From Mucilaginibacter ginsenosidivorans (GTDB taxonomy: Bacteria > Bacteroidota > Bacteroidia > Sphingobacteriales > Sphingobacteriaceae): a stretch of DNA of 64,000 nt. The stretch is from contig NZ_CP042436.1 of NCBI RefSeq assembly GCF_007971025.1, positions 3,038,001 through 3,102,000 of the forward strand. Direction: 5' to 3'. The notes beneath the pieces are model-generated. The model worked only from the letters and a program-made list of their open reading frames with translations, was not told the DNA's origin and did no database searches. Below are positions 54,489-63,577 of the stretch, one piece after another (position 1 is the stretch's first letter; each line of letters opens with the position of its first letter). The translations under genes and the position numbers were made by a program.

Positions 54489-56039
54489 ATGAAACTTAAC
54501 AAAACAGGGCTATATACAATTTACCTGCTGCTTTTTGTTTTCCTTATAACGGGCAGCATGCTATTTAACAGCTGCAAGAATAATACGACCAACCTTTATA
54601 AACCAACAGGGGACACCTTAGCCGATGGTAAGATGCTGGCTCAAAAATATTGCACCAAATGCCACCAGGCAGTTCAACCGGATGCGCTGACAAAAGATGT
54701 GTGGAAGTTCCATACATTGCCTGCTATGTCGCATTACCTGGGATTATCGACTTATGGTATCGATTATTATAAAAAGGCGCCCGACACCAGTGGTATTTCA
54801 TTACCCGAATGGCAGATGATAGTAGCATATTACGTTAAAGCGGCCCCAACGGAACTACATGCTGCCAACAAGCCCGCACCGTTGGTTAGCGATTGGGTAG
54901 GATTCAGCCTGAGAAAGCCAGAGGCCCCGAAGAATATCGCATATACTACTTTGACCGCTGTAGATCCGTCCACAAATAAATTATACACCAGCGATGTCAT
55001 TACAACAAAGCTATACGAATGGGACGCAAACCTTAAAAGCCGTACGGTAGCCGACCTTCCCTCGGCGGCCCTGGATGCTGCTTTCGCTACTGAAAATGGC
55101 GTTCGCCAGGGAATTTTCTCATGTGTGGGCCAGATAATGCCGATGGACTTTCCTGACGGCAGGGTAATGAAAGTTGACCTGGATTCAAAAAAGACCAACA
55201 TCGAACCATCACTGGTTCAGTCGGACCTGGCCAGGCCGGTGCAAACCATTGGAGGCGATTTTAACAAAGATGGCCTGGCAGATTGGGTGATCTTAGGGCA
55301 GGGCAATGCTATCGGCGGCGTTTATTTATTGAAACAGAACGCCGATCATACGTTTACGCAAAACACAATCTCGGATAAAGCAGGTGCGGCACAAGGTATT
55401 GTCGGAGACTTTAATAATGATGGCTGGCCTGACCTGATGGTTTTATTCGGAAGAGGGGATGAAGGCGTATGGATGTTTTTAAACGATCAAAAAGGAGGGT
55501 TTACAACCAAGGTTATTCTGGAGCTTCCGCCGGCTTATGATTGTAACAGCTTTCAACTGGCCGACATGAACCATGATGGCAAGCCTGACCTGGTACTTGC
55601 ATGCGGTTATAATTATCACAATTCGCGGATCTTTAAACCTTACCACGGTTTATATATCTACACCAACGAAGGTGACTGGAAATTAAAGCGATCTTACTTT
55701 TACCCCATCAATGGGTGTACAAAAGTAGTTGCAGCCGATTTTGATGGTGACGGAGATATCGATTTAGCTACAGTTGCTTTTTTTGCAGACTTTAAAAATA
55801 ACCCGGCAGAAAGTTTTATCTATTTTGAGCAGGATAAGCCAATGAATTTTAAGCCTCACGCTATACCTGTGAATAAATACGGGCGCTGGATGACCCTGGA
55901 AGCGGCGGATATGAACCATGATGGCAAATTGGATATCGTACTGGGTAATTATTCAAATGGATTTATGATAGAAGATGTTAAACCATCCTGGGACCAGCAT
56001 CTGCCTTTCATTGTTCTTGAAAATCATACCCGGAAATAG
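54489..56039 (+). CDS. Cytochrome c-FG-GAP fusion lipoprotein
   Basis: 516 residues with a lipoprotein signal (C29 in MLFNSC). A mono-haem cytochrome c-like segment carries C55-x-x-C58-H59 (YCTKCHQ) and a following LPAMSHYLG with a candidate Met ligand. From ~150 on there are FG-GAP repeats (DFNKDGLADWVI, DFNNDGWPDLMV, DMNHDGKPDLVL, DFDGDGDIDLAT, DMNHDGKLDIVL) forming a propeller. It is probably an electron carrier or sensor held at the outer membrane. It starts 20 bp after the haloperoxidase-type gene, so the three lipoprotein genes form one operon. Confidence 0.92.
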   Translation: MKLNKTGLYTIYLLLFVFLITGSMLFNSCKNNTTNLYKPTGDTLADGKMLAQKYCTKCHQAVQPDALTKDVWKFHTLPAMSHYLGLSTYGIDYYKKAPDTSGISLPEWQMIVAYYVKAAPTELHAANKPAPLVSDWVGFSLRKPEAPKNIAYTTLTAVDPSTNKLYTSDVITTKLYEWDANLKSRTVADLPSAALDAAFATENGVRQGIFSCVGQIMPMDFPDGRVMKVDLDSKKTNIEPSLVQSDLARPVQTIGGDFNKDGLADWVILGQGNAIGGVYLLKQNADHTFTQNTISDKAGAAQGIVGDFNNDGWPDLMVLFGRGDEGVWMFLNDQKGGFTTKVILELPPAYDCNSFQLADMNHDGKPDLVLACGYNYHNSRIFKPYHGLYIYTNEGDWKLKRSYFYPINGCTKVVAADFDGDGDIDLATVAFFADFKNNPAESFIYFEQDKPMNFKPHAIPVNKYGRWMTLEAADMNHDGKLDIVLGNYSNGFMIEDVKPSWDQHLPFIVLENHTRK

Positions 56040-56094
56040 GAAAGCGCCACCTGTCTGCCATTATTATCGTCGCTACGCGATGGAAATTTTCTTC

Positions 56095-56145
56095 TTGTAA
56101 TTGTAACACGAATATTACTATATTCGTGTAGTAACCTAATTACAA
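56095..56145 (+). promoter_or_regulatory. Nested palindrome directly before a small gene
   Basis: ACACGAATAT (56106-56115) and ATATTCGTGT (56120-56129) form a perfect 10-bp pair around TACT; outside it TTGTAATT and AATTACAA form a second 8-bp pair that reaches the ATG at 56145. This could be an operator or a hairpin covering the start codon. Confidence 0.5.
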
Positions 56146-56408
56146 TGAGAAGGACTATTGTTTATGTGGTGGCAATCCCCTTGCTGCTACTGGTAGTGAC
56201 TAATCCCGGTTTGCGTGAATTTAAGTCATATTTACACGAAAATCGGGATAATGATCCTGCGGGGAGGGATGCCAATTTCTTTATATTCTCGCTATACTCG
56301 AATTTTGGCGATCACATCGATTCGCCCCGAAATACACATATGATAAAGTTCAGGTACCTCGGCATTTTAGGAAATTTTTTCCCGATCGGCTCCGAAAATG
56401 TTTTTTAA
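56145..56408 (+). CDS. Small protein with N-terminal hydrophobic helix (DUF4359-like)
   Basis: 87 residues with a hydrophobic start (VVAIPLLLLVVTNPGLREFKSYL) and a polar body ending FFPIGSENVF. The VTNPxxxxFKxYL pattern recalls the DUF4359 family, though this is a weak recollection. It overlaps the convergent cytochrome gene by 4 bp and has a strong nested palindrome before it. Function unknown. Confidence 0.6.
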   Translation: MRRTIVYVVAIPLLLLVVTNPGLREFKSYLHENRDNDPAGRDANFFIFSLYSNFGDHIDSPRNTHMIKFRYLGILGNFFPIGSENVF

Positions 56409-57634
56409 CGGGTGCCGTTGGCAGTCACCTTCAAATAGTCCAATATCTTTTGCGTCTCCCCGGGATAAACCGCAATATGATGTGTGTGAACCATGGCGCC
56501 TGATTTTCCGGCTACGATCAGTTTTGAGGCAAAGGCGGGCATGTGACACGCGATGCAATTTTTGGCTATCGTGGGGGCATCCAACTGATCGCTTAATTTA
56601 CCAATATGGTCTTTGCCGGTGTTGTGGCAGTTAATGCAACGGGCAGCAAATAATGTTACGTTATCCCGTTCGTTCTCGTGGGTATTGTGGCACGTAGCAC
56701 AACTCATATTTGTGCTTATATAACATTTGCTGGTCGCAAGCATACCGGCCTGGTCGCCATGAACGTCTATATTTTTGTAGTTAGAGGACAAATTTGACGG
56801 CAATATCTTCATAAACTTGCTCAAAGTATCGCCAGGCTTAAAAGTAAATGTCGGTTTTAACATAACATTGTTTGCGCCTGAATGGCACACCGCACACATA
56901 CTTATCTTTTGTTCCCGGGTAAGCGATTTGTAAGTGGCGATGTACTTTGCCTCTTTTATATCCGGGTTTTCGGTTTGAAATTTCACGTGCTGCGCCGCCG
57001 GGCCGTGGCACCTTTCACAATCGATATTGTAAATTATTGTATTCCTGTCGAAGCCTTCGGGATTTTGCACAAATAAAGGAAGTTTACCGGGCTCCACTTT
57101 GGCGTAGGACATATGGCATCCCAGGCATTGGGAGGTGATCATCCGTTCAAAGTCGGGCTCAGTATTCTGATACCCCGGACTGTTGATCCATTTGTGAGCA
57201 TTGCTAACGTATGATACCGGTAATTGAAATAATTCGTTGGCAAGCCAGTAAGCATAAGTCTGCCCTTTTATACCCCCAAAAACAATATCAAACCGGCCCG
57301 ACTCACCTTTTTTTTGATCCCGGTAAGTTATTTGGTAATACCCGCTTTTACGTTTATCCAAAACAACTTTGGTATGCAGGTTAAATGCCAGCTCGTTTTC
57401 CCATTTAACGAAACTGCCCTGGATAGTATTTGAATCTGCCGGTTGTGACGCAATAAAATGGGCCGTATGCAGGTACGAATCGTAAATACTTTTATGACAA
57501 CTTACACATGTTGCCGATCCTGCATAATTTTCGCCCCGAGGGTCCGCATTTTTTTTTGTGTTTAAACATTCGGACAAGGCGATAACCATTGGAATAAGGA
57601 CAGCTACACATAATATAAGTTTAGTTTTGGACAT
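56405..57634 (-). CDS. Seven-haem c-type cytochrome, lipoprotein
   Basis: 409 residues with seven CxxCH sites: C43-H47, C170-H174, C206-H210, C247-H251, C312-H316, C333-H337 and C360-H364. A lipoprotein signal (MSKTKLILCVAVLIPMVIALSEC) would anchor it to a membrane facing the periplasm. The spacing and HMPAF/CHNTHENER segments are like cytochrome c554- or NrfA/OTR-related multihaem proteins with redox or electron-storage roles. Transcribed toward the small gene, away from GH2. It may supply or remove electrons for the neighbouring haem/FG-GAP lipoprotein. Confidence 0.92.
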   Translation of the reverse strand: MSKTKLILCVAVLIPMVIALSECLNTKKNADPRGENYAGSATCVSCHKSIYDSYLHTAHFIASQPADSNTIQGSFVKWENELAFNLHTKVVLDKRKSGYYQITYRDQKKGESGRFDIVFGGIKGQTYAYWLANELFQLPVSYVSNAHKWINSPGYQNTEPDFERMITSQCLGCHMSYAKVEPGKLPLFVQNPEGFDRNTIIYNIDCERCHGPAAQHVKFQTENPDIKEAKYIATYKSLTREQKISMCAVCHSGANNVMLKPTFTFKPGDTLSKFMKILPSNLSSNYKNIDVHGDQAGMLATSKCYISTNMSCATCHNTHENERDNVTLFAARCINCHNTGKDHIGKLSDQLDAPTIAKNCIACHMPAFASKLIVAGKSGAMVHTHHIAVYPGETQKILDYLKVTANGTR

Positions 57635-58137
57635 AGGCGGCAGAGGGTGATGTGTTGTCTGTTATAACATCTACATCATATTAACACGGTTAGTTGCTTG
57701 TGCAGTAAAATAACTGCTTTTTTAGTTTTTAATTTTTACCGATAGACGTACGCCCATATTATGTAGATAAAGAGCCCTTTTTGAGGGATAAATAAGACAT
57801 TTGAGTTGATGTACCGGTGGTAAATTGAAAACAGGACAAATAAGCAATGATTTGCGATTATTCATTTAAGACACATCAGCAGTATTTGATTAAGGGTAAA
57901 CGAATGTAAACCCGGTGGCCTGAAGTTAAGGCGCCGTATCGTGTAAAAACTTTATTACCAGGGCGGAAAGTGCCGATTGAGGGTCGCTGAACTTGTTTTT
58001 TGAGAAAGACTTTATGTAAAGCTTTTGTGATGATTTCACCAGCCCGCTCAGTTCTAAAAAATAGTATAACAAAAGGGTAAATTAGTACAATTTGCCAGGC
58101 CTGTTTGTTAAGTAGTTTTACAAACCATATTATACTG
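57635..58137. other. 503-bp gap between the divergent cytochrome and GH2 genes
   Basis: AT-rich region expected to hold both promoters. A short inverted repeat GATGT ... ACATC is seen at 57649-57677, and GCCCTTTTTGAGGGAT near 57773-57788 is a small hairpin. I find no exact TTTG/TAnnTTTG pair and no gene; a TACAATTTG word at 58088-58096 is near the GH2 start but lacks a partner. Confidence 0.5.
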
Positions 58138-60927
58138 ATGAAAAGACTTGTATGTATCCCGGCTTTCCTGTTCACAATTAGTTTGATCTTTACCAGTCAT
58201 GCCCTTGCGCAGAACGGAGTGGTCAAACAAGTGAAACTGACAAACTTCGATCTGCAATCATCGGCCCTGGTAAAAGAGCCGGGTAGCGAAATATCCAACC
58301 CTGCATATCATTCCCGCGTTTACTGGTTCCCGGTAAAAGTACCCTCGACGGTACTGACAGGTCTTGTCGCGAATCATATTTATCCTGATCCATACCAGGG
58401 CCTGAACAACATGCTGATACCCGATGCGTCGGATCAGTTCAATAAAGAATACAACCTGGAACAATACAGTTATTTGCCCAATGAGCCTAATCCGTGGAAA
58501 AAACCCTATTGGTACCGCACCACTTTTAAAGTGCCAGCTACTGATAAAGGGCATTATTTTCAGCTGATATTCAAGGGAATCAATTACCGGGCAGCCGTTT
58601 GGCTAAATGGTAAGCTGATAGCCGACTCGGCCCAAATGGCAGGCATGTTCGCCGAACATAACCTGGATGTCAGCAGTGAAATAAAGGCAGGTGCAGAAAA
58701 TGCGCTTGCTGTCAAAATATATCCGCTTGATTACCCCGGTTATCCATCCAAGGAGCAATTACAGGCGCTGGGCCCTTTTTATGAGAACGGCGGCCCCACT
58801 GGTGATATAGGTAAAAATGTTACTATGCTTTGTTCCGCAGGCTGGGATTGGATACCGCCCGTGCGCGACCGGAATATGGGAATTTGGCAGCCCGTTTTTT
58901 TGAGAACGACAAGCGCGGTAACCATCAGCCGCCCTCAACTGATAACTGAGTTACCCAAATTGCCCGATACGTCGGTTGCTAACCTGAAACTGAATCTTAC
59001 TTTAGCCAATCACAGCGCCCGTGCTGAAGCCGGTAAATTGAGGATCAACATCGCTCCCGAAAATTTCACAGGTGCCGCCCCGGTACAATACACTGAAGAT
59101 GTAAATGTGGGGGGCCATGAATCGAAAGGGGTTAAATTAAATAAGCTTTTTAGCAATCCGCATCTATGGTGGCCGAACAACTACGGACGGGCGAACCTGT
59201 ACCGAGTCCGCCTGCAATATGTGAACAGGGATGGGTCGGTAGCTGACGATACTTCTTTTGTTTTCGGAGTGCGGACGGTCGGCTCAAAAACGACCACAGT
59301 AAAGGGCTTTGTCCGCCGCGACTTTTATGTTAATGGCAAACGCGTGCACCTTGACGGCGGCGCGTGGGTACCCGATATGATGGTAAACCGCGATTCGGCC
59401 AGGTACGATTATGAGATGCATTTGTGCCGCAATGCCAACGTAAACCTCGTCCGTATCTGGGGTGGAGGTGTTACGCCTCCCGATGCCTTCTGGAACGCCG
59501 CAGATAGATATGGCCTGATGGTATGGTCGGATTTTTGGGTAACCGGTGATACCCAGGGCGAATTCAAAGGATCGCCGGACTGGCCGCTTGAGGGAAATGT
59601 GTTCGTTACTAATGTGGTGAGCACCATTTACCGCATACGAAACCACCCAAGCCTGTTAGTTTGGACAGGTGGCAACGAGGGGCATGCACGGAGGGAGCTG
59701 TATGATGCAATGCGCAATAATATTATCAATCTTGATGGTACACGGCCATTTATTCCGAGTTCATCGGGTTTCGCCAAACTGCCGCAGGGGTGGGAGGGTT
59801 CTTACCCGGACAATATGCCTTCGGGAGTTTACAGTGGCGGACCATACGCCTGGCGCGATCCTAAAATATATTACCGTTTAGCCGATGCCGGTCGTGATTG
59901 GGTATTTAAGGACGAAACCGGCATACCCTCGCAACCGCCTTATAATACTTTGGCCAAAGTAATACCTAACCTGGTATGGGACACCAAATTGCCGTTTCCG
60001 CTCAATAATTCGTGGGGTTACCACGATGCGGCAACAGGAGCGGCACAATACGATAAATATATCGAAGAAATGGTAAAACGCTATGGCCAGCCTGCGACCA
60101 TGGTGAACTTTTCGGACAAAATGCAACTGATGAATTACGTTGGCTACCAGGGCATATTTGAGGCCGCCGGTCACAAGCTTAATGAAACGGGTGGCGTAAT
60201 GTTGTGGAAGTTGAATGCCGCGCTCCCGAGCGTTGTATGGCAGATATATGACTGGTACCTGGAGCCGAATGCCGGATATTATGCCATGCAAAACGCATGC
60301 GAGCCGGTTCATATGCAGTTTAACCAGGACGATTCAACTGTGGCGGTAATCAACAGATACCATCATCCGACAGCCGATCTGAGAGCGACCGTCTCTATCT
60401 ATAATGCAGATAGCAAACTGCTCAAAACATTTAATGCTGGTGGTGTGAAGCTCGATTCGGCCGGAACAAAACAGATCATGCCGCTAAAAGAAGCCATGCA
60501 GGGCATAAACGAAATGGTTTTCGTGGTGATGGATCTAAAGGATAAGGCCGGGAAAGCAGTTTCCCATAATTGCTATTGGCTATCGCCGGGCAACGATCTG
60601 AAAGCTTTGAACAATATGCCCGATGCGAAAGTCTCCGTCAAAGTTTTGGGCGCGTCAAAAGGGAAAAATGAAGATAAGTGGATATTGCAGGTCACAAATA
60701 ATTCGGATAAGCTGGCGTTCTTTGTACGGCCGCAGCTCATGGTTAACGGAGAGGAAGTGATGCCGGCTTACTGGAGTTCAAATTATTTCACACTGGCCCC
60801 ACACGGTGATATAACAGTCTCGGTAAGCGCACCGGCAGTTAAGTTGGGAAGTAATACACCTGCGATTGTTGTAGAAGGCTGGAACATTGAGAAACAAACC
60901 ATCAATTCATTGGTTAAAACAAAATAG
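58138..60927 (+). CDS. GH2 family exo-beta-glycosidase (mannosidase or glucosaminidase type)
   Basis: 929 residues from the ATG at 58138 (MKRLVCIPAFLFTISLIF signal peptide); the frame to 58105 adds 11 residues. A jelly-roll sugar-binding domain (WYRTTFKVPATDKGHYFQLIFKG) comes first, then an Ig-like domain, then the TIM barrel with acid/base E514 (GGNEGHA) and nucleophile E593 (FKDETG). The arrangement with LVRIWGGGVTPPDAFW is typical of exo-beta-D-glucosaminidase/endo-beta-mannosidase-like GH2. Acts in the periplasm on oligosaccharides, as expected in this locus. Confidence 0.93.
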   Translation: MKRLVCIPAFLFTISLIFTSHALAQNGVVKQVKLTNFDLQSSALVKEPGSEISNPAYHSRVYWFPVKVPSTVLTGLVANHIYPDPYQGLNNMLIPDASDQFNKEYNLEQYSYLPNEPNPWKKPYWYRTTFKVPATDKGHYFQLIFKGINYRAAVWLNGKLIADSAQMAGMFAEHNLDVSSEIKAGAENALAVKIYPLDYPGYPSKEQLQALGPFYENGGPTGDIGKNVTMLCSAGWDWIPPVRDRNMGIWQPVFLRTTSAVTISRPQLITELPKLPDTSVANLKLNLTLANHSARAEAGKLRINIAPENFTGAAPVQYTEDVNVGGHESKGVKLNKLFSNPHLWWPNNYGRANLYRVRLQYVNRDGSVADDTSFVFGVRTVGSKTTTVKGFVRRDFYVNGKRVHLDGGAWVPDMMVNRDSARYDYEMHLCRNANVNLVRIWGGGVTPPDAFWNAADRYGLMVWSDFWVTGDTQGEFKGSPDWPLEGNVFVTNVVSTIYRIRNHPSLLVWTGGNEGHARRELYDAMRNNIINLDGTRPFIPSSSGFAKLPQGWEGSYPDNMPSGVYSGGPYAWRDPKIYYRLADAGRDWVFKDETGIPSQPPYNTLAKVIPNLVWDTKLPFPLNNSWGYHDAATGAAQYDKYIEEMVKRYGQPATMVNFSDKMQLMNYVGYQGIFEAAGHKLNETGGVMLWKLNAALPSVVWQIYDWYLEPNAGYYAMQNACEPVHMQFNQDDSTVAVINRYHHPTADLRATVSIYNADSKLLKTFNAGGVKLDSAGTKQIMPLKEAMQGINEMVFVVMDLKDKAGKAVSHNCYWLSPGNDLKALNNMPDAKVSVKVLGASKGKNEDKWILQVTNNSDKLAFFVRPQLMVNGEEVMPAYWSSNYFTLAPHGDITVSVSAPAVKLGSNTPAIVVEGWNIEKQTINSLVKTK

Positions 60928-60954
60928 CGATCAAACGGTCATCTCTGGTAACAG

Positions 60955-60979
60955 GGCCCCGGTTTGACCGGGGCCTTTT
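60955..60979 (+). terminator. Intrinsic terminator of the GH2 gene
   Basis: GGCCCCGG and CCGGGGCC arms with a 5-nt loop and TTTT, 28 nt after the GH2 stop. Confidence 0.85.
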
Positions 60980-61028
60980 GCATTTAAAAGATATTATCAA
61001 GCTAAATACCGCTTAACTTGCCGCTTAT

Positions 61029-62297
61029 ATGAAAAATGCTGATGTGATCGTTGTCGGCGCGGGTGCCTCGGGCCTGGTGGCGGCTTATGCGTTGTCAAAA
61101 GCCGGCAAAAAGGTGACTGTGCTGGAGGCGCGGGATAGGATAGGCGGCCGCATTCATACCATAAGTGATGTGTCTTTCTTTAAACATGCCGAGCTCGGGG
61201 CCGAATTTGTACACGGTAACCTGCCGGTTACTTTGCATTTGCTAAAAAAAGCAGGTATCGAGTATATTTCGGCAGAAGGGGAAATGTGGCATTACGGCAA
61301 CGGGAAACTTGTCAAAGGAGCGTGGGACATAGATGGCTGGGATAAGGTAATGGAGAAGTTAAGCCACCTGGATCATGATGTGAGTATAGGGAATTTTCTT
61401 CAGGATAATTTTAGCGGTGATAAATATGCGGCATTAAGGGATTCGGTAAGCAGGTACGTTTCGGGCTATGACACAGCCGACCCGTTTATGGCAAGCACCT
61501 TTGCCTTGCGCGAGGAATGGGAAAATGAGGATGAAGGGGCTCAATACCGCATAACGGGCGGGTACGGGAAGTTAATGGATTTCCTGGCGGATGACAGTAA
61601 AACGAATGGCGCGAAAATATTGTTGAACGCCGCTGTGAAAGAAATAAGATGGGGTAACGGTACAGCTGAAGTGTTGACGACGGATGGGAAAAAATATAGC
61701 GCTGCTAAATTGATCATCGCATTACCGCTGGGCGTGTTGCACAACGACGCGATCACATTTAGCCCTGGGATCGATGCGCATACGGAAGCCTTAAAGCAAA
61801 TAGGGTTTGGGGCAATTGTAAAGCTGTTGTTTCAATTTAAGGACCGGTTTTGGGAAACAAGCGAAGCTGCTCATTTAGGATTTGTTTTATCAGAGGAGGA
61901 TATCCCCACCTGGTGGACACAATATCCAGCCCATTCCACTGTAATTACCGGCTGGCTGGGCGGGCCGCCTGCTGAAAGAAGGAAGGATCTGTCGGAAATT
62001 GAATTTTTGCGTTTGGGCATCAGGTCGCTCGCTAATATTTTCAAACGTAAGCCGGCAGACCTGGAAAACGAACTTGTTTCCTGGAAAATTGTGAATTGGA
62101 CCACCGACCCGTTCACTTGTGGCTCGTATGCTTATGATATGGTAAACTCCCGTACAGCACGCAAAGTATTAGAACAGCCTGTTGAAAATGTCGTCTACTT
62201 TGCCGGTGAATATTTGTACGAAGGTCCGGCTATGGGTACTGTGGAGGCCGCCCTGTCTAGCGGGCTGGATGTGGTAAAAAAGCTCGAACAATCCTAA
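61029..62297 (+). CDS. Flavin-containing amine oxidase (monoamine oxidase family)
   Basis: 422 residues. The FAD dinucleotide-binding motif is GAGASGLVAAYALSKAGKKVTVLEARDRIGGR (within the first 45 residues), followed by the GAEFVHG substrate-side motif, an LPLGVLHND segment and the C-terminal FAGEYLYEGPAMGTVEAALSSG that closes the flavin site. No signal peptide, so cytosolic. It oxidises amines or polyamines with oxygen; substrate unknown. Not obviously linked to the carbohydrate genes. Confidence 0.93.
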   Translation: MKNADVIVVGAGASGLVAAYALSKAGKKVTVLEARDRIGGRIHTISDVSFFKHAELGAEFVHGNLPVTLHLLKKAGIEYISAEGEMWHYGNGKLVKGAWDIDGWDKVMEKLSHLDHDVSIGNFLQDNFSGDKYAALRDSVSRYVSGYDTADPFMASTFALREEWENEDEGAQYRITGGYGKLMDFLADDSKTNGAKILLNAAVKEIRWGNGTAEVLTTDGKKYSAAKLIIALPLGVLHNDAITFSPGIDAHTEALKQIGFGAIVKLLFQFKDRFWETSEAAHLGFVLSEEDIPTWWTQYPAHSTVITGWLGGPPAERRKDLSEIEFLRLGIRSLANIFKRKPADLENELVSWKIVNWTTDPFTCGSYAYDMVNSRTARKVLEQPVENVVYFAGEYLYEGPAMGTVEAALSSGLDVVKKLEQS

Positions 62298-62307
62298 GCA
62301 GGTTGCC

Positions 62308-63531
62308 TTAACGGGGCTCCCAGTAATTTCCGGACAGGATGATCATATCCAATAATTTGATGCTATTATCGTAATAATCATAATCTTTCAACTTAAAATG
62401 TACCAGGTAATCCCAAACGGCATTTAACCATTGCTGGTTCTTTTTATCCACCATTGCAGAAACCGCAAACGGACCGATAAAGCTGAGTGCTTCAAAATAC
62501 CGGCCCTTGATATCGTTCCCTGCTAAAGTATATCCTGCCGAAATATTATCCGGGTTGCCGCTTGTGGTCTCGCGTATCCAGTGGTTTATCTTGTCGTTGA
62601 TGGCTTTGCCCCTTGGGTCGCCTGTCAAAAGGTAATCCGTAGCTATGCGCCAGGGTACGCGGCAGGCATTGTAGTTGTAATAACCGTCGTATTTTGATTC
62701 AAGGAAATGCGGTTTAGCCGGTTCGGCTTTCTTGTTGATGTTGATGATAAAGTCAGGTATCAGTCCCGCGTCGGCACTATACGTTTGCGCCATGTAAGCA
62801 AATAAATTATAATTACCATTGACAACATTTTTCCATCGGGCGTCGCCTGTCGCTATTTCAAAAGCCTTATAGTTTGCCGGCATAAAATCGGATGAGCGCA
62901 TATCGAAGTAATCCTTACTGTCATACTCAACTGCATCACTTAACTTCACCGACCAGGTGTTTGGGTTGATCTCGTACCTCATTATTGCATTGATCATCCA
63001 TCGGGCCTCCTTCAGATAGTTAATGGCGCCCTTGCTTCCCCATTGTTTATTGGCCAGCAACAAGGAATAGGCAATATCCATGTCGCCGTCGGTGGCCGAA
63101 CTTTGGTCAATGTCGCGGCAGCTTTTATTTTGCGCCCAGGCCATCAGGTAATGGTGATTGTTGCGGTGTGCCTTGTAATAATTAAAGAGACCATCGTAAG
63201 TTGCCTTTGCAGAAGGGTCGGCGCCTGCCATAAGAGCAGTAATGATCATACCGTAACCCTGACCCTCGGACACACATTGTTTTTCGCCTTTTCGCTCGAA
63301 CCACACATAATATTCATTGGTATTGCAACCTGTTTTAATGTAGCGTTGCTTCCACTGCCTGTAAAAATCGAGTGCAAGCCCGTCTAATCGCTGCTGTGAA
63401 ATATGATTTGGTTTAATTACCCCTTTGTGATACGGAACATGCTGGGGAAAGGGTTTAGCCGCTTGTTGTGCCCCTGCAATGATGCTGATGGATAATAGAA
63501 CTAAAATAGCCGGGAAATATTTGAAAGGCAT
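62308..63531 (-). CDS. GH8 family secreted endoglycanase
   Basis: 407 residues from the ATG at 63531, with a signal peptide (MPFKYFPAILVLLSISIIAGAQ); the frame to 63732 is upstream noise. The catalytic acid is E89 in SEGQGYGM and the DGDMDIAY motif (D148-D152) is the GH8 signature; the (alpha/alpha)6 barrel pattern continues through ARWMINAIMRYE. GH8 enzymes cleave cellulose, xylan, chitosan or lichenan; the substrate cannot be decided here. A serine-hydrolase gene lies 46 bp upstream on the same strand. Confidence 0.93.
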   Translation of the reverse strand: MPFKYFPAILVLLSISIIAGAQQAAKPFPQHVPYHKGVIKPNHISQQRLDGLALDFYRQWKQRYIKTGCNTNEYYVWFERKGEKQCVSEGQGYGMIITALMAGADPSAKATYDGLFNYYKAHRNNHHYLMAWAQNKSCRDIDQSSATDGDMDIAYSLLLANKQWGSKGAINYLKEARWMINAIMRYEINPNTWSVKLSDAVEYDSKDYFDMRSSDFMPANYKAFEIATGDARWKNVVNGNYNLFAYMAQTYSADAGLIPDFIININKKAEPAKPHFLESKYDGYYNYNACRVPWRIATDYLLTGDPRGKAINDKINHWIRETTSGNPDNISAGYTLAGNDIKGRYFEALSFIGPFAVSAMVDKKNQQWLNAVWDYLVHFKLKDYDYYDNSIKLLDMIILSGNYWEPR

Positions 63532-63577
63532 AGAACTCAAACGATGATTACTGAACCAAAGTACCCGGATCGAAATA

